Made by a program: the position numbers and the translations under genes. The notes under the pieces are model-generated. The model had not been told where the DNA came from. It ran no database searches and was given only the letters and a program-made list of their open reading frames with translations. 52,332 nucleotides of DNA, from assembly GCF_028687955.1 (NCBI RefSeq), contig NZ_JAQTZC010000005.1:1-52332 (forward strand). The letters are read 5' to 3'. The DNA comes from Acidocella sp. (GTDB lineage: Bacteria; Pseudomonadota; Alphaproteobacteria; Acetobacterales; Acetobacteraceae). Positions 42,591-52,332 of the stretch are shown in pieces (within the stretch, counting starts at the first letter, position 1; every line of letters starts with the position of its first letter).

Positions 42591-45500
42591 ATCCCTCCAA
42601 AGTTTTCATCCTGCGGCCGGTGGCGACTTCGCTGCTGATGCTCGCCTTTGTCCTGGCCGGGCTGGTCGCGTTTAAATACCTGCCCGTCTCGGCGCTGCCT
42701 GATGTCACCTACCCCACCATCCAGGTGCAAACTTTCTACCCCGGCGCCTCGCCGCAGGTGATGACCTCTTCCATCACCGCGCCGCTGGAGCGCCAGCTCG
42801 GCCAGATGGAAGGGCTGAACCAGATGTCCTCGGCCAGCTCCGCCGGGGCTTCGGTCATCACCTTGCAGTTCAACCTCTCGCTGAGCCTCGATATCGCCGA
42901 GCAGGAGGTGCAGGCGGCGATCAACGCAGCGGGCAACCTGCTGCCCGCCGATCTTCCCGCCCCGCCGGTCTACGCCAAGGTGAACCCGGCCGACGCCCCG
43001 GTGCTCACCCTGGCGATCACCTCCAAAACCATGAAGCTGACGGATGTGGAAGCACTCGCCAACTCACGTCTGGCGGCGCGCATCTCGGAGGTTCCCGGCG
43101 TCGGCCTGGTGACGGTGAGCGGCGGCAACACCCCCTCGGTGCGTATCGAGGTCAACCCGCGGGCGCTCGCCGCCTACGGCATCAGCCTGGACAATATCCG
43201 CACCCTCATCGGCAATCTCAACGTCAACACCCCCAAAGGCAGCTTCTCCGGCCCCACGCAGAGCTACACCATCAACGATAACGACCAGATCACCCGCGCC
43301 GCCGAATATCAGAAGATCGTGGTGGCGTATAAAAATGGCACCCCGGTTTATCTGGGCGATGTCGCCAAGATCATCGCCGCCCCGGAGAACGCCGAGCTGG
43401 GCGCCTGGGCTAACCGCACGCCCGCCATCATCCTCAACGTGCAGCGCCAGCCCAACGCCAATGTCATCGCCACGGTGGATGCCATCAAGCGTGAGCTGCC
43501 CAGCCTTACCGCGGGGCTTCCGGCGGCGATGGTGGTCAGCGTCATGAGCGACGGCACAACCTCCATCCGCGCCTCGGTCAACGATGCCGAGTTCGAGCTG
43601 ACCTTGAGCATCGGCCTCGTCATCGCCGTCATCTTCGTGTTCCTGCGCAATCTGCGGGCCACCATCATCCCCAGCATCTCCGTGCCGGTCTCGCTCATCG
43701 GCACGCTGGCCTTCATGTATCTGAGCCATTTCTCCATCGACAATCTCTCCCTGATGGCGCTGATCGTGGCGACCGGCTTCGTGGTGGATGACTCCATCGT
43801 GATGATCGAGAATATCTCGCGCTACATTGAAATGGGCGAGCCGCCGTTGCAGGCGGCGCTGAAGGGCGCCGGCCAGATCGGCTTCACCATCATCTCGCTC
43901 ACCGTCTCGCTCATCGCGGTGCTCATCCCGCTGCTGTTCATGGGCGATGTCGTGGGGCGGCTGTTCTCTGAGTTCGCGGTAACTTTGGCGATCACCATCA
44001 TCATCTCCGCCGTGGTCTCGCTCACCCTGGTGCCGATGCTCTGCGCGCGCCTGCTGCACAAAAAGGGCGAGGACACACCTTCACGTTTCGAGGCATGGAA
44101 CGAGCGCCAGTTCAACCGCCTGCTCGCCGCCTACGGGCGCGGGCTGGAGCGCGTGCTGGCCCATGCGCGCCTCACCCTGGGGGTGGCCATCGCCACGCTG
44201 GTGCTCACCATCGCGCTCTATGCGTTCATTCCCAAGGGTTTTTTCCCGGTGCAGGATACCGGCGTCATCGCGGGCATTTCCCAAGCGGCGCAAACCACCT
44301 CCTACGCCGCCATGGCCCAGCACCAGCAGGCGCTGGCCGATGCGCTCCTGAAAGACAAAGACGTTGTCAGCCTCACCTCCTATATCGGCGTTGACGGCAC
44401 CAACATCACGCTCAACCAGGGGCGCTTTCTCATCAACCTGAAGCCCAAGGGCGCGCGCAGCGCTCCGGCCGCGCAGATCATCGCGCGGTTGAGCCGCGAG
44501 GCCGCCGCCGTGCCGGGCATTTCGCTCTATCTGCAACCGGTGCAAAGCCTCACGCTCAACACCATGGTCTCTCCGGCGCAGTATCAATTCGTGCTGCAAA
44601 GCCCCTCGCAGGCCGCTTTTGCCCGCTACATCCCCCCGCTCATGGCCAAACTGCGCGCGCTGCCGCAGCTCACCGATGTCGCAAGCCAGCTCCAGGCCGC
44701 GGGCAACTCCGTTTTCATTAACATAGACCGCACCAACGCCGCCCGCTTTGGCATCACCCCCGCCACCGTGGACAGCGCCTTGTACGACGCGTTCGGCCAG
44801 CGGATCATCTCCACCATCTTTACCCAGACTGACCAATACCGCGTAATTCTCACGGTGAACCCCGCGCAGATGACGAGCATCGCCTCGCTGGGCAATATCT
44901 ACCTGCCGTCCTCCACCGCCACCGGCGGCCAGGTGCCGCTCTCGGCCATCGCCACCTTCACCAGCCAGCCCGAGCCTCTGGTGCTGGAGCATCTCGGCCA
45001 GTTTCCCGCCAGCACCATCTCCTTCAACCTCGCCCCCGGCGCCTCGCTCGGCGGCGCGGTGAAAGCGATCACGCGGGCGGAAAAATCCCTCAACCTCCCG
45101 CCCTCGGTCACGATGACTTTCACCGGCGCCGCCGAGGCGTTCCAAAGCTCGCTCAACAACGAGGTGTTCCTGCTGCTGGCGGCGCTCATCGCCGTTTATA
45201 TTGTGCTTGGCGTGCTCTATGAGAGTTTCATCCACCCGGTCACCATCATCTCCACGCTGCCCTCGGCCGGCGTGGGGGCGCTGGTGTTCCTCTGGCTGGC
45301 GGGCGATGGGCTGGATGTCATCGGCATCATCGGCATCGTGCTGCTTATCGGCATCGTGAAGAAAAACGCGATCATGATGATCGACTTCGCCCTGCACGCC
45401 GAACGCAATGAGGGCAAATCCCCGCGCGAGGCGATTTTTGAAGCCTGCATGCTGCGCTTTCGCCCCATTCTCATGACAACTCTGGCCGCCATGTTCTCCG

Positions 45501-45664
45501 GGCTGCCGCTCATGCTGGCGGGCGGCATGGGCTCGGAGCTGCGCCAGCCGCTGGGCCTGGCCATCATCGGCGGCCTCGCGGTCAGCCAGGTACTCACTTT
45601 GTTCACCACGCCGGTCGTCTATCTGGCGTTTGACAATCTCTCCCGCCGCCTGAAACCGGCATGA
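42587..45664 (+). CDS. RND efflux permease, MdtB-like
   Basis: 1025 residues, standard RND length: 12 membrane helices and two large periplasmic loops. Starts [41 protein letters not shown], and has the hydrophobic TM4 motif [21 protein letters not shown] carrying the proton-relay Asp pair, plus [13 protein letters not shown]. The MdtB-type sequence and its place before a second permease indicate a heteromultimeric MdtBC-like pump driven by the proton gradient. The start is GTG. ATGA overlap joins it to the next gene. Substrates cannot be predicted (bile salts and novobiocin for E. coli MdtABC). Confidence 0.94.
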   Translation: MNPSKVFILRPVATSLLMLAFVLAGLVAFKYLPVSALPDVTYPTIQVQTFYPGASPQVMTSSITAPLERQLGQMEGLNQMSSASSAGASVITLQFNLSLSLDIAEQEVQAAINAAGNLLPADLPAPPVYAKVNPADAPVLTLAITSKTMKLTDVEALANSRLAARISEVPGVGLVTVSGGNTPSVRIEVNPRALAAYGISLDNIRTLIGNLNVNTPKGSFSGPTQSYTINDNDQITRAAEYQKIVVAYKNGTPVYLGDVAKIIAAPENAELGAWANRTPAIILNVQRQPNANVIATVDAIKRELPSLTAGLPAAMVVSVMSDGTTSIRASVNDAEFELTLSIGLVIAVIFVFLRNLRATIIPSISVPVSLIGTLAFMYLSHFSIDNLSLMALIVATGFVVDDSIVMIENISRYIEMGEPPLQAALKGAGQIGFTIISLTVSLIAVLIPLLFMGDVVGRLFSEFAVTLAITIIISAVVSLTLVPMLCARLLHKKGEDTPSRFEAWNERQFNRLLAAYGRGLERVLAHARLTLGVAIATLVLTIALYAFIPKGFFPVQDTGVIAGISQAAQTTSYAAMAQHQQALADALLKDKDVVSLTSYIGVDGTNITLNQGRFLINLKPKGARSAPAAQIIARLSREAAAVPGISLYLQPVQSLTLNTMVSPAQYQFVLQSPSQAAFARYIPPLMAKLRALPQLTDVASQLQAAGNSVFINIDRTNAARFGITPATVDSALYDAFGQRIISTIFTQTDQYRVILTVNPAQMTSIASLGNIYLPSSTATGGQVPLSAIATFTSQPEPLVLEHLGQFPASTISFNLAPGASLGGAVKAITRAEKSLNLPPSVTMTFTGAAEAFQSSLNNEVFLLLAALIAVYIVLGVLYESFIHPVTIISTLPSAGVGALVFLWLAGDGLDVIGIIGIVLLIGIVKKNAIMMIDFALHAERNEGKSPREAIFEACMLRFRPILMTTLAAMFSGLPLMLAGGMGSELRQPLGLAIIGGLAVSQVLTLFTTPVVYLAFDNLSRRLKPA

Positions 45665-48600
45665 ACCTCTCTTCCATCTTCATCCGCCGGCCGGTCGCCA
45701 CCACGCTGCTCACCCTCGGCATTGCGCTTTCCGGGGCGCTTGCCTTCTTCAAGCTTCCTGTCGCGCCGCTGCCGCCGATCTCCTTTCCCACCATCCAGGT
45801 CCAGGCCAACATGGCCGGCGCCAGCCCGGACACCATGGCCGCCACCGTGGCCGAACCGCTGGAACGCCACCTGGGCACCATCGCCGATGTCACCGAGATG
45901 ACCTCGCAATCCGGCGTCGGCGTCACGCGCATCGTCCTGCAATTCGGGCTGAACCGCAGCGTCAACGGCGCGGCGCGCGATGTAGAGGCCGCCATCCAGG
46001 CTTCGCGGGCAGATCTGCCAAGCACCCTGCGCGCCAACCCGCAATACGAGAAGTTCAATCCCGCCGACGCGCCGATCATGGTCCTGGCGCTCACCTCCAA
46101 AACCATGACCCCTGGCCAGCTCTACGACGCCGCCGATACCGTGTTGCAACAGCAGTTCTCGCAGATCGACGGCGTAGGCAATGTCGAACTCGGCGGCTCC
46201 GCGCTGCCCGCGGTCCGGGTGGAATTGCAACCAGGGCCGCTTGCGCGCTACGGCATCGGGCTGGAGGATGTGCGCGCCGCCCTGGCGGCCGCGAACGCCA
46301 ACGCGCCAAAGGGATATTTTGACGCCGGCGGCATGCGCTACCAGATTTACACCAACGACCAGGCCAGCGTGGCCGCGCAATACCGCAACCTCGTCATCGC
46401 TTACCGCAACGGCCAGGCGGTGCGGCTCTCGGATGTCGCGCAGGTCACCAACTCGGTGGAGAACCTGCACAATGCCGGGCTCTACAACGGCCAGCATGCC
46501 GTGCTCGTCATCATCCATCCCAGCCCAGACGCCAATGTCATCCGCACCGTGGACCAGCTGCGCGCCATGCTCCCCACCCTGCGCGCGGCGCTGCCCCCAG
46601 CCATCCATTTCGGCATCGCGCTGGACCGCTCGCAATCCATCCGCGCCGCGCTGGCCGATACTGAGCGCACCCTCTTCATTGCGGTGCTGCTGGTGGTCGC
46701 GGTGGTGTTCGTCTTTCTGCGCTCGCCGCGCGCAACTCTCATCCCCGGCATCGCCGTGCCCATCTCCATCATTGGCACCTTCGGGCCGATGTACCTGCTC
46801 GGCTTCTCCATCGATAATCTCTCCCTCATGGCGCTCACCATCGCCACTGGCTTCGTGGTGGATGACGCGGTCGTGGTGGTGGAGAACACCATGCGCCACC
46901 TGGAAGAGGGCATGGCCCCGCATGAGGCCGCCCTGCGCGGCAGCGCCGAGGTCAGCTTCACCGTGCTGTCCATGAGCCTCTCGCTCATCGCGGTGTTCAC
47001 ACCCATTCTGCTCATGCCCGGCCTGCTTGGCCGCCTGTTTCAGGAATTCGCAGAGACCCTCTCGATCACCATCCTCATCTCGCTGCTCGTCTCGCTCACC
47101 GCCACGCCAATGCTCTGCGCCATGTTTTTGCGCTTGGAGCCGCCGGGCAAAACGCCAAACCGGCTGCTGCGCTGGCTGGAGAACGCCTTCAACGCCACGC
47201 TGGAGGGTTATGCCCGCTCGCTGCGCTGGGCCTTGCGCCACGCCAGGCTGGTCGGCGCCGTTCTGGTGCTCACCATCTTCCTCAACGTGCTCCTCTTCAT
47301 CGTGGTGCCAAAGGGGTTTTTCCCCGAGCAGGACACAGGGTTGCTGATCGGCACGGTGCAGGCCGACCAGAGCATCTCCTTCCCGCTGATGAAGCAGAAA
47401 CTCACAGAGCTGGAGGCCATCGTGCAGCATGACCCCGGCGTTGCCTCGGTCGCCGGCTTCACCGGCGGGCGCGCCACCAACAGCGGCTTTCTTTTCATCA
47501 CCCTCAAACCCATGGCCCAGCGCCATGCCTCGGCCACCGCCATCGTGGCGCTGCTGCGCAAACCGCTGGCGCGCATCCCCGGCGTGCAAACCTTTCTGGT
47601 CGCGGCGCAGGATCTGCGCGTCGGCGGGCGCTCCAGCAATGCCGAATACCAATACACGCTCAAAAGCGATGCCCCTGATGCGTTGAACATCTGGATTCCC
47701 AAAATTATCGCGGCGCTGAAGCAGCAGAAAGACTTGGCGGATGTCAGCTCCGATCTGCAGCAAGGCGGGCTGGAGACCAACATCATCATCAACCGCGCGC
47801 AGGCCGCGCGCATGAACATCACCCCCAGCGAAATTGACAGCACCCTTTATGATGCCTTCGGCCAGCGCGCCGTCTCCACCATTTATAACGAGCTGAACCA
47901 GTATCAGGTGGTGATGGAGCTGGCGCCGCAATACCAGAGCACCCCGGCTGATCTTTCGCGCATCTACATTTCCACCTCCGGCGGCGTGGCCAGCGGCACA
48001 TCGCAGACCAACGCCCCCGTCGGCACCGTGCTCGCCAGCACGAAGGCCGCCAGCGCCAGCGGCACGGTGGCCAGCGTGGCGCTGGATTCAGCCACCAACG
48101 CCGCCATCAACGCCATTGCCGCCAGCGGCAGGTCCGCCGCCTCGGCGGGCAGCGCCGTCAGCACCCATGCTGAAACCATGGTGCCGCTCTCCGCCATCGC
48201 CAGCTATGCGCGCGGCTCCACCGCCATTGCCGTGAACCATGATGGCGGGCGCGTCGCCGCCACCATCTCCTTCAACCTGCCCGCCGGCGTGGCGCTGGGC
48301 ACCGCGGCTGCCACCATCACCCGCACCATGAGCAATCTGGACGTGCCGCTCACCATCACCGGCAATTTCGCAGGCACCGCCGCCGCTTTCCAGTCCACCG
48401 CCAGCGCCGAGCCACTGATCATCCTGGCGGCCCTGGCCGCGGTTTATATTGTGCTGGGCATCCTCTACGAGAGCACGATGCATCCGCTCACCATCCTCTC
48501 CACCATTCCCTCCGCCGGGGTGGGCGCCACCCTGTTCCTGCTGGTGCTCAACGTGCCGCTCACCATCATCGCGCTCATCGGCGTTATACTGCTCATCGGC

Positions 48601-48957
48601 ATCGTGAAAAAAAACGCCATCCTGATGATCGACTTCGCCCTGCAATTGGAGCGCGGCCAGGGCCTCTCGCCCGAGGATGCGATCTATCAGGCCGCCACCT
48701 TGCGCTTCCGCCCGATCATGATGACAACCTTCGCCGCCGTGCTGGGCGCCTTGCCGCTCGCCATCGGCCTTGGCCAGGGCGCCTCGCTGCGCCAGCCCTT
48801 GGGCCTCACCATCATTGGCGGCCTCATCGTCAGCCAGGCGCTCACCCTTTATACCACCCCCGTCATTTATTTATGGCTGGACCGGCTCGCCACCCGCCTG
48901 CGAGGCCGGCCAGACACCGCCGTGCCGCGCGCGGGCAGCATTGTGGAGGCGCGATGA
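45661..48957 (+). CDS. RND efflux permease, MdtC-like, with a low-complexity insert
   Basis: 1098 residues, about 70 longer than MdtC of E. coli. Family blocks: [57 protein letters not shown] (proton-relay Asp pair), [13 protein letters not shown], and the C-terminal [29 protein letters not shown]. The extra length is an Ala/Ser/Thr-rich stretch, about residues 775-840 ([15 protein letters not shown] to SAVSTHAE), inserted in the second periplasmic loop just before the conserved VPLSAIASY. It forms the second half of the presumed MdtBC-like heteromultimer. The stop overlaps the outer-membrane gene by 4 nt. Confidence 0.93.
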   Translation: MNLSSIFIRRPVATTLLTLGIALSGALAFFKLPVAPLPPISFPTIQVQANMAGASPDTMAATVAEPLERHLGTIADVTEMTSQSGVGVTRIVLQFGLNRSVNGAARDVEAAIQASRADLPSTLRANPQYEKFNPADAPIMVLALTSKTMTPGQLYDAADTVLQQQFSQIDGVGNVELGGSALPAVRVELQPGPLARYGIGLEDVRAALAAANANAPKGYFDAGGMRYQIYTNDQASVAAQYRNLVIAYRNGQAVRLSDVAQVTNSVENLHNAGLYNGQHAVLVIIHPSPDANVIRTVDQLRAMLPTLRAALPPAIHFGIALDRSQSIRAALADTERTLFIAVLLVVAVVFVFLRSPRATLIPGIAVPISIIGTFGPMYLLGFSIDNLSLMALTIATGFVVDDAVVVVENTMRHLEEGMAPHEAALRGSAEVSFTVLSMSLSLIAVFTPILLMPGLLGRLFQEFAETLSITILISLLVSLTATPMLCAMFLRLEPPGKTPNRLLRWLENAFNATLEGYARSLRWALRHARLVGAVLVLTIFLNVLLFIVVPKGFFPEQDTGLLIGTVQADQSISFPLMKQKLTELEAIVQHDPGVASVAGFTGGRATNSGFLFITLKPMAQRHASATAIVALLRKPLARIPGVQTFLVAAQDLRVGGRSSNAEYQYTLKSDAPDALNIWIPKIIAALKQQKDLADVSSDLQQGGLETNIIINRAQAARMNITPSEIDSTLYDAFGQRAVSTIYNELNQYQVVMELAPQYQSTPADLSRIYISTSGGVASGTSQTNAPVGTVLASTKAASASGTVASVALDSATNAAINAIAASGRSAASAGSAVSTHAETMVPLSAIASYARGSTAIAVNHDGGRVAATISFNLPAGVALGTAAATITRTMSNLDVPLTITGNFAGTAAAFQSTASAEPLIILAALAAVYIVLGILYESTMHPLTILSTIPSAGVGATLFLLVLNVPLTIIALIGVILLIGIVKKNAILMIDFALQLERGQGLSPEDAIYQAATLRFRPIMMTTFAAVLGALPLAIGLGQGASLRQPLGLTIIGGLIVSQALTLYTTPVIYLWLDRLATRLRGRPDTAVPRAGSIVEAR

Positions 48958-50402
48958 AACCGATGACCAGCAAATGGGCGTTCAGCCTCCTCGGCCTTCT
49001 TGGCCTCTCCGGCTGCATGGTGGGGCCGGACTACCACCGCCCGCAACTGGCCATGCCCGCCAGCTACCAAGCCGCCGCTGGCTGGGTGCGCGCCGCCCCG
49101 GCTGATGGCGCCCCCAAAGGCAACTGGTGGCAGGCCTTTGGCGATCCGCAGCTCAACCGGCTGGAACCCCAGGTAGCGGTGCGCAACGCAACCCTGCTGG
49201 CTGATTATGATGCCTACCGGCAATCGCTGGAGATCGTGCAGGAGGCTCGCGGCGGGTTGTTCCCCAGCCTCGGCCTCACCGGCAGCGCGACGCGGGCCAA
49301 GCAGAGCACCAGCGGCCTTGGCGCCGGGCCGCGCACCTCCGGCACATTTGAGGGCAGCGCCGCCTGGACGCCTGACATCTGGGGCAAGATACGCCGCCAG
49401 GTGCAGGGGGATGTGGCGGCAGCCCAGATCAGCGCCGCGGACCTTGCCAACGCTACCTTGAGCGCCCAGGCCGCGCTGGCGGCTGATTATGTGGATCTGC
49501 GCGCCGCCGACGCCGCAACCGCGCTCTACCAGGCCACCGTCGCCGCCGACACGCGCAGCCTGCAAATCGCCCAGAACCAGGCGGCGGCGGGTGTTGCCCC
49601 TCCCTCCGATGTCATCACCGCCCGCGCCCAGCTTGACGCCGCCCAAGCCCAGCTCATCAACGCCGGGGTGACGCGCGCGCAATATGAGCACGCCATCGCC
49701 GTGCTGGCCGGGCAAACGCCCGAGTCTTTCAGCCTGCCCCCCGCCGCGCAGATCACCATGGTGCCCGTGGCCCCGCCCGGCGTTCCCAGCACCTTGCTCC
49801 AGCGCCGACCCGACATCGCCGCCGCCGAACGCGCCATGGCCGAGGCCAACGCCAAAATCGGCATCGCGGAGGGCGCCTATTACCCTGATTTAAGCCTCTC
49901 CGCGCTGGGCGGTTACGCGGCGGACCCCATCGGCGGGCTGTTCTCGGTCAGCAACAGCCTGTGGTCGCTGGGGGCCAATCTATCCGCCACCCTGTTCGCG
50001 GGCGGCACCCGCAGCGCCAGCGTGCGCGCGGCGGAATTCGCCTATGACCAAAGCGTGCAGACCTACAGGCAAACCGTGCTGAGCGCCCTGCAGGCGGTGG
50101 AGAACGATCTCTCAGGCTTGCGGATTCTCGCGGCGCAGGCGCAGGTTGAAGCCCGCGCCGTGGCCGACGCGCAAAGTGCCCTGCGCATCGCCCTCAACCA
50201 GTACCAGGCCGGCACCGTGAACTACACCACGGTGGTGAGCGCCCAGCTTATCCTGCTGGGCGACCAGCAAGCTGAGCTTGCCGTGCAGCAAAACCGCCTG
50301 CTGGCCAGCGTTGCCCTGTTCCAGGACCTGGGCGGCGGATTTCAGGCATCTGTCCTGCCCGGGGCGGGGGCAATCCAGGCCCGTCTCCCCTTCGCGCCTT
50401 AA
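48954..50402 (+). CDS. Outer-membrane efflux lipoprotein, NodT/OprM family
   Basis: 482 residues from the ATG at 48954 (ATGA overlap with the permease; the track start at 48873 is inside it). It has a lipoprotein signal peptide with lipobox LSGC (Cys21), then the NodT hallmark CMVGPDYHRPQLAMPASYQ and GNWWQAFGDPQLNRL. The repeat-type OEP domains follow: long helices and the trimeric-channel sequences GLFPSLGLTGSATR and AYYPDLSLSALGGYA. It forms the exit duct for the pump encoded by the three upstream genes, completing a tripartite system within one operon. Confidence 0.94.
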   Translation: MKPMTSKWAFSLLGLLGLSGCMVGPDYHRPQLAMPASYQAAAGWVRAAPADGAPKGNWWQAFGDPQLNRLEPQVAVRNATLLADYDAYRQSLEIVQEARGGLFPSLGLTGSATRAKQSTSGLGAGPRTSGTFEGSAAWTPDIWGKIRRQVQGDVAAAQISAADLANATLSAQAALAADYVDLRAADAATALYQATVAADTRSLQIAQNQAAAGVAPPSDVITARAQLDAAQAQLINAGVTRAQYEHAIAVLAGQTPESFSLPPAAQITMVPVAPPGVPSTLLQRRPDIAAAERAMAEANAKIGIAEGAYYPDLSLSALGGYAADPIGGLFSVSNSLWSLGANLSATLFAGGTRSASVRAAEFAYDQSVQTYRQTVLSALQAVENDLSGLRILAAQAQVEARAVADAQSALRIALNQYQAGTVNYTTVVSAQLILLGDQQAELAVQQNRLLASVALFQDLGGGFQASVLPGAGAIQARLPFAP

Positions 50403-50410
50403 TTCATTGT

Positions 50411-50439
50411 TTGTGGTCCGGGCAAAACTGGCGTATAGG
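50411..50439 (+). promoter_or_regulatory. Candidate promoter of the cold-shock gene
   Basis: TTGTGG (50411-50416), a 17-nt spacer and TATAGG (50434-50439) lie just after the efflux operon. A start near 50446 would give a 5' leader of about 120 nt before the csp ATG, comparable to the long structured leaders of cold-shock mRNAs. The last two -10 bases deviate from consensus. Confidence 0.5.
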
Positions 50440-50568
50440 GTGGCCACGGCGCTTTTCGTTTCTTGTTGTTGCGTGCTTTCTCTGCTTTTGCGGTCCGACG
50501 CTTCCCCAACAATCTGAAGAGTATTTTGGCCTGCATGTTGCGGGTCGCTGTTTGTTAGGAGATGCGAC

Positions 50569-50775
50569 ATGGCATCAGGTACAGTGAAGTGGTTTAACGC
50601 AACCAAGGGTTATGGTTTCATCCAGCCCGACGACGGCTCCAAGGATGTGTTCGTGCACATTTCGGCTGTTGAGCGTTCCAGCCTTGGCACCCTCAACGAG
50701 GGCCAGAAGATTCGCTACGAGATTCAGGCTGGCCAGCAGGGCAAGCTCTCGGCGGAAAATCTGCAGGCCGGCTAA
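50569..50775 (+). CDS. cspA: Cold-shock protein, CspA family
   Basis: 68 residues, a single cold-shock OB-fold domain. It begins [35 protein letters not shown], with RNP1 as KGYGFIQ and RNP2 as VFVHI. Binds single-stranded RNA and DNA as an RNA chaperone in the cytoplasm. TTAGGAGATGCGAC gives a strong Shine-Dalgarno. The gene is monocistronic, framed by its own promoter and a strong terminator. Which member of the Csp family it is cannot be told from this window, so the symbol is generic. Confidence 0.95.
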   Translation: MASGTVKWFNATKGYGFIQPDDGSKDVFVHISAVERSSLGTLNEGQKIRYEIQAGQQGKLSAENLQAG

Positions 50776-50797
50776 TCGCCGCTTGCCGGAGGAATGG

Positions 50798-50826
50798 GGC
50801 GGTGCAGTTTGCACCGCCTTTTTTTT
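50798..50826 (+). terminator. Rho-independent terminator of the cold-shock gene
   Basis: Perfect 9-bp stem GGCGGTGCA / TGCACCGCC with a 3-nt loop (GTT), followed directly by eight T residues, 22 nt after the csp stop. This is the clearest intrinsic terminator in the window. Confidence 0.95.
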
Positions 50827-51020
50827 GCCCGGCGCACAGGCTTCTCAACGCCCCCCATCCTTATTATAGTGGCTGGTGTTGTAACTGATTTTCAAGGACT
50901 TTTGGCTACACCTCCGGCGCACCGCCGCCACCCGCCCTCTCGCTGTTCCCGCTTGATCCTGGTCAATGCGGCTTTCTTCTATGTCGTTAACACTTCGCGC
51001 CAGAAGCCTGGTGCAGGGAA
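50827..51020 (+). promoter_or_regulatory. Leader/intergenic region upstream of the CpaE-like gene
   Basis: 194 nt between the csp terminator and the CpaE-like gene, with no ORF of note. TTATTATAG at about 50862 resembles a -10 region but has no convincing -35, and TTGATC at 50953 has no -10 at proper spacing. The promoter of the next gene must lie here because the terminator closes the upstream unit. AGGG at 51015-51018 is the likely Shine-Dalgarno. Confidence 0.4.
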
Positions 51021-52235
51021 ATGAATATGAATGAAATAGCCGGATATAACGAGCCCGCCCGCCCGCTGGACCTTGTGGCCTTTCTCAGTGACCCGGACAG
51101 CCGCGACCTTGTGCAGTCCTTGGTGTTCGACCTTGAGTTGAAGAACGCCGTGGTCCGGCAAGGCAGCATCGGCGACGCGCTCGGCTTCGTCAAAACCCTT
51201 CCATCCTGGCCGCACCAGATCCTGGTTGACATATCCGATTCCTCCGAGCCGCTGAACGACATGACCCGCGTCGCCAACCTCGCCGAGCCAGGCACGCGCA
51301 TCATCGTCGCGGGCGACCGTAATGATGTCGGCCTGTTCCGTGATCTCATGCAGCTCGGCGTCGCTGATTATCTGCTAAAGCCCCTCACCGCGGCCATGCT
51401 GCGCCGCGGCCTTAACCTTGGCGCGCATGCCAGCGAGCCGGCCCGCGCCCCGCGTGCCGGTAAGACCATCGCCGTGCTCGGCGCGCGCGGTGGCGTTGGC
51501 GCCACCACATTGGCATGCAGCCTGGCCTGGCATCTGGCCTATGGATTTTCACGCCGGACCGTGGTGGTTGATCTGGACGTCTACAACGGCGCGGTGAACC
51601 TGGTGTTCAACCTGCCGCCCAGCCATGGTCTCGTGGCGGCGTTGCAGAACATCGCCGGGCTGGACCATCTGGGGCTGGAAAAAGTCCTCGCCCTGCGCGG
51701 GCCGCGGCTGTTCACGCTCACCGCTGATAACGGCCTCATGGCCGCCGATCCCATCACGCCGGATAGTTTGAAGGAGTTGCTTACCGTATTGGTCGAGCAT
51801 TTCCACTTTGTTGTTCTGGATGCCGCCTCGCGCAGCGGCGCGGTGGTCAACACCGTGCTGGACCAGTCCGGCTTCCTCATCATGCTGGCTGATCCGACGA
51901 TCCTCGCCGTGCGCAATGCCGCGCGGATCATGCGCGGGCATGAAGCCGCCAGCACCGGCCAGCGCAGCATTCTGGCCATAAACAACCTGTGCCCGAAAAC
52001 CCTGGAAACCCTAACCGCCAGCGCCATGGAATCGGCCCTGGGCCGCGCCATTGACCACACGCTGCCCTACACCACCGGGTTGACCAAGGGCCAGAACCTG
52101 GGCCGGCCGCAGGAATTCCTGCCCGCGGCTTACAGCAAGGCCGTGCTGGATATCGCCACAGATATCACCGGCGGCGGCCCCGAGAAACAGGGTGAACACC
52201 CTCCCTCCGTCTGGAAGCGCATTTTCAGCAACTGA
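51021..52235 (+). CDS. CpaE-like pilus assembly / ParA-type ATPase
   Basis: 404 residues. The N-terminal receiver-like domain (about 15-130) ends in DLMQLGVADYLLKPLTAAML. The C-terminal MinD/ParA P-loop domain has a deviant Walker A GARGGVGATTLA (about 153), VVVDLDVYNGAVNLVF and FVVLDAASRSG. The Walker A lacks the lysines of classical ParA (RGGVGATT), as is usual in CpaE. CpaE/TadZ proteins localise Flp/Tad pilus assembly at the cell pole. No other cpa/tad gene is present, though the downstream side is cut off by the window. The second ATG at 51027 has better spacing from AGGG and may be the true start. Confidence 0.88.
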   Translation: MNMNEIAGYNEPARPLDLVAFLSDPDSRDLVQSLVFDLELKNAVVRQGSIGDALGFVKTLPSWPHQILVDISDSSEPLNDMTRVANLAEPGTRIIVAGDRNDVGLFRDLMQLGVADYLLKPLTAAMLRRGLNLGAHASEPARAPRAGKTIAVLGARGGVGATTLACSLAWHLAYGFSRRTVVVDLDVYNGAVNLVFNLPPSHGLVAALQNIAGLDHLGLEKVLALRGPRLFTLTADNGLMAADPITPDSLKELLTVLVEHFHFVVLDAASRSGAVVNTVLDQSGFLIMLADPTILAVRNAARIMRGHEAASTGQRSILAINNLCPKTLETLTASAMESALGRAIDHTLPYTTGLTKGQNLGRPQEFLPAAYSKAVLDIATDITGGGPEKQGEHPPSVWKRIFSN

Positions 52236-52239
52236 ACCC

Positions 52240-52269
52240 GGCCCCGCGCAAGGGGCCGCATCTGTTTTG
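52240..52269 (+). terminator. Probable terminator after the CpaE-like gene
   Basis: Stem GGCCCC / GGGGCC with a 6-nt loop (GCGCAA) starts 5 nt after the stop codon and is followed by GCATCTGTTTT, a short imperfect T-tract. Confidence 0.55.
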
Positions 52270-52276
52270 AACACTC

Positions 52277-52327
52277 ATACCAGCCCGCCAAGAGCTTGAC
52301 TCTCTGGGTTTGGTGGCGGGCTGGTAT
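52277..52327. repeat. Long inverted repeat at the window end
   Basis: A perfect 14-bp inverted repeat (ATACCAGCCCGCCA / TGGCGGGCTGGTAT) encloses a 23-nt spacer that itself contains AGAG/CTCT. It lies just after the CpaE-like terminator hairpin. There is no T-run, so it may be a second terminator for convergent transcripts from the right, or a genomic palindromic repeat. Confidence 0.6.
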
Positions 52328-52332
52328 AAGCT

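Noticed and set aside
45619-47931. 770-aa minus-strand ORF opposite the MdtC-like gene
   Set aside because: The plus-strand RND permease is certain. The antisense frame is Gly/His/Asp-rich with no membrane or domain features.
50868-50885. Sigma-54-like TGGC-N-TTGT upstream of the CpaE-like gene
   Set aside because: The -12 element lacks the required GC dinucleotide, so it does not meet the consensus.

Overview
The window is GC-rich, dense and mostly operonic, with many 4-nt ATGA/GTGA/TTGA start-stop overlaps. The gene set (tatB-tatC-serS, scpA-scpB-nagZ, tri-heme alcohol-dehydrogenase-type cytochrome c, CpaE-like pilus ATPase, DUF2126 transglutaminase) fits an alphaproteobacterium, most likely in Rhodospirillales/Acetobacteraceae. 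That placement is inferred from gene content, not from a database match. No tRNA, rRNA, CRISPR array or insertion sequence was seen.

Layout. 1-3.7 kb: 5' part of a leucyl/arginyl-protein transferase gene (bpt, runs off the left edge), an alpha/beta hydrolase, a YihY/BrkB membrane protein, a choline-kinase-like phosphotransferase and a small membrane protein. 3.8-11.2 kb: a two-armed cluster. The minus arm holds an ATP-grasp-like/alpha-E fusion and a transglutaminase. The plus arm holds a circularly permuted ATP-grasp, an alpha-E protein and a GT-C glycosyltransferase. This is the predicted amidoligase/transglutaminase peptide-bond system. A second, very large transglutaminase (DUF2126 type) sits alone at 22.8-26.1 kb. 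11.3-15.7 kb (minus): ppk2-hisI, a tri-heme cytochrome c, a nitrilase remnant truncated at both ends, and lpxB. 15.9-21.4 kb: an FMN glutamate-synthase-like protein coupled to an STT3-like GT-C protein, then anmK and a GT87-like protein on the minus strand. 21.4-22.6 kb: tyrS.

26.1-31.7 kb: a tiny coiled-coil ORF, a tandem GT4 glycosyltransferase, an FAD-dependent oxidoreductase, an Rrf2 regulator with four clustered cysteines, xthA and erpA. 31.7-41.3 kb: a long plus-strand housekeeping run, dgt-argS-SPOR protein-nagZ-M50 protease-scpA-scpB-chaC-tatB-tatC-serS, nearly all overlapping or a few bases apart. 41.4-50.4 kb: a four-gene RND efflux operon (adaptor, two MdtB/MdtC-like permeases, NodT-type outer-membrane lipoprotein). 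50.5-52.3 kb: a cold-shock gene with a long leader and a strong terminator, and a CpaE-like ATPase.

Themes. Peptidoglycan turnover is represented by nagZ, anmK and the SPOR protein, envelope glycan and lipid A synthesis by lpxB and four glycosyltransferases, and Fe-S/redox homeostasis by erpA next to the Rrf2 regulator. The most unusual features are: the ATP-grasp/alpha-E/transglutaminase cluster, with one apparently degenerate ATP-grasp and a translationally coupled GT-C; chaC occupying the usual position of tatA; the nitrilase scar between the cytochrome c and lpxB; and a low-complexity insert of about 65 residues in the second RND permease.
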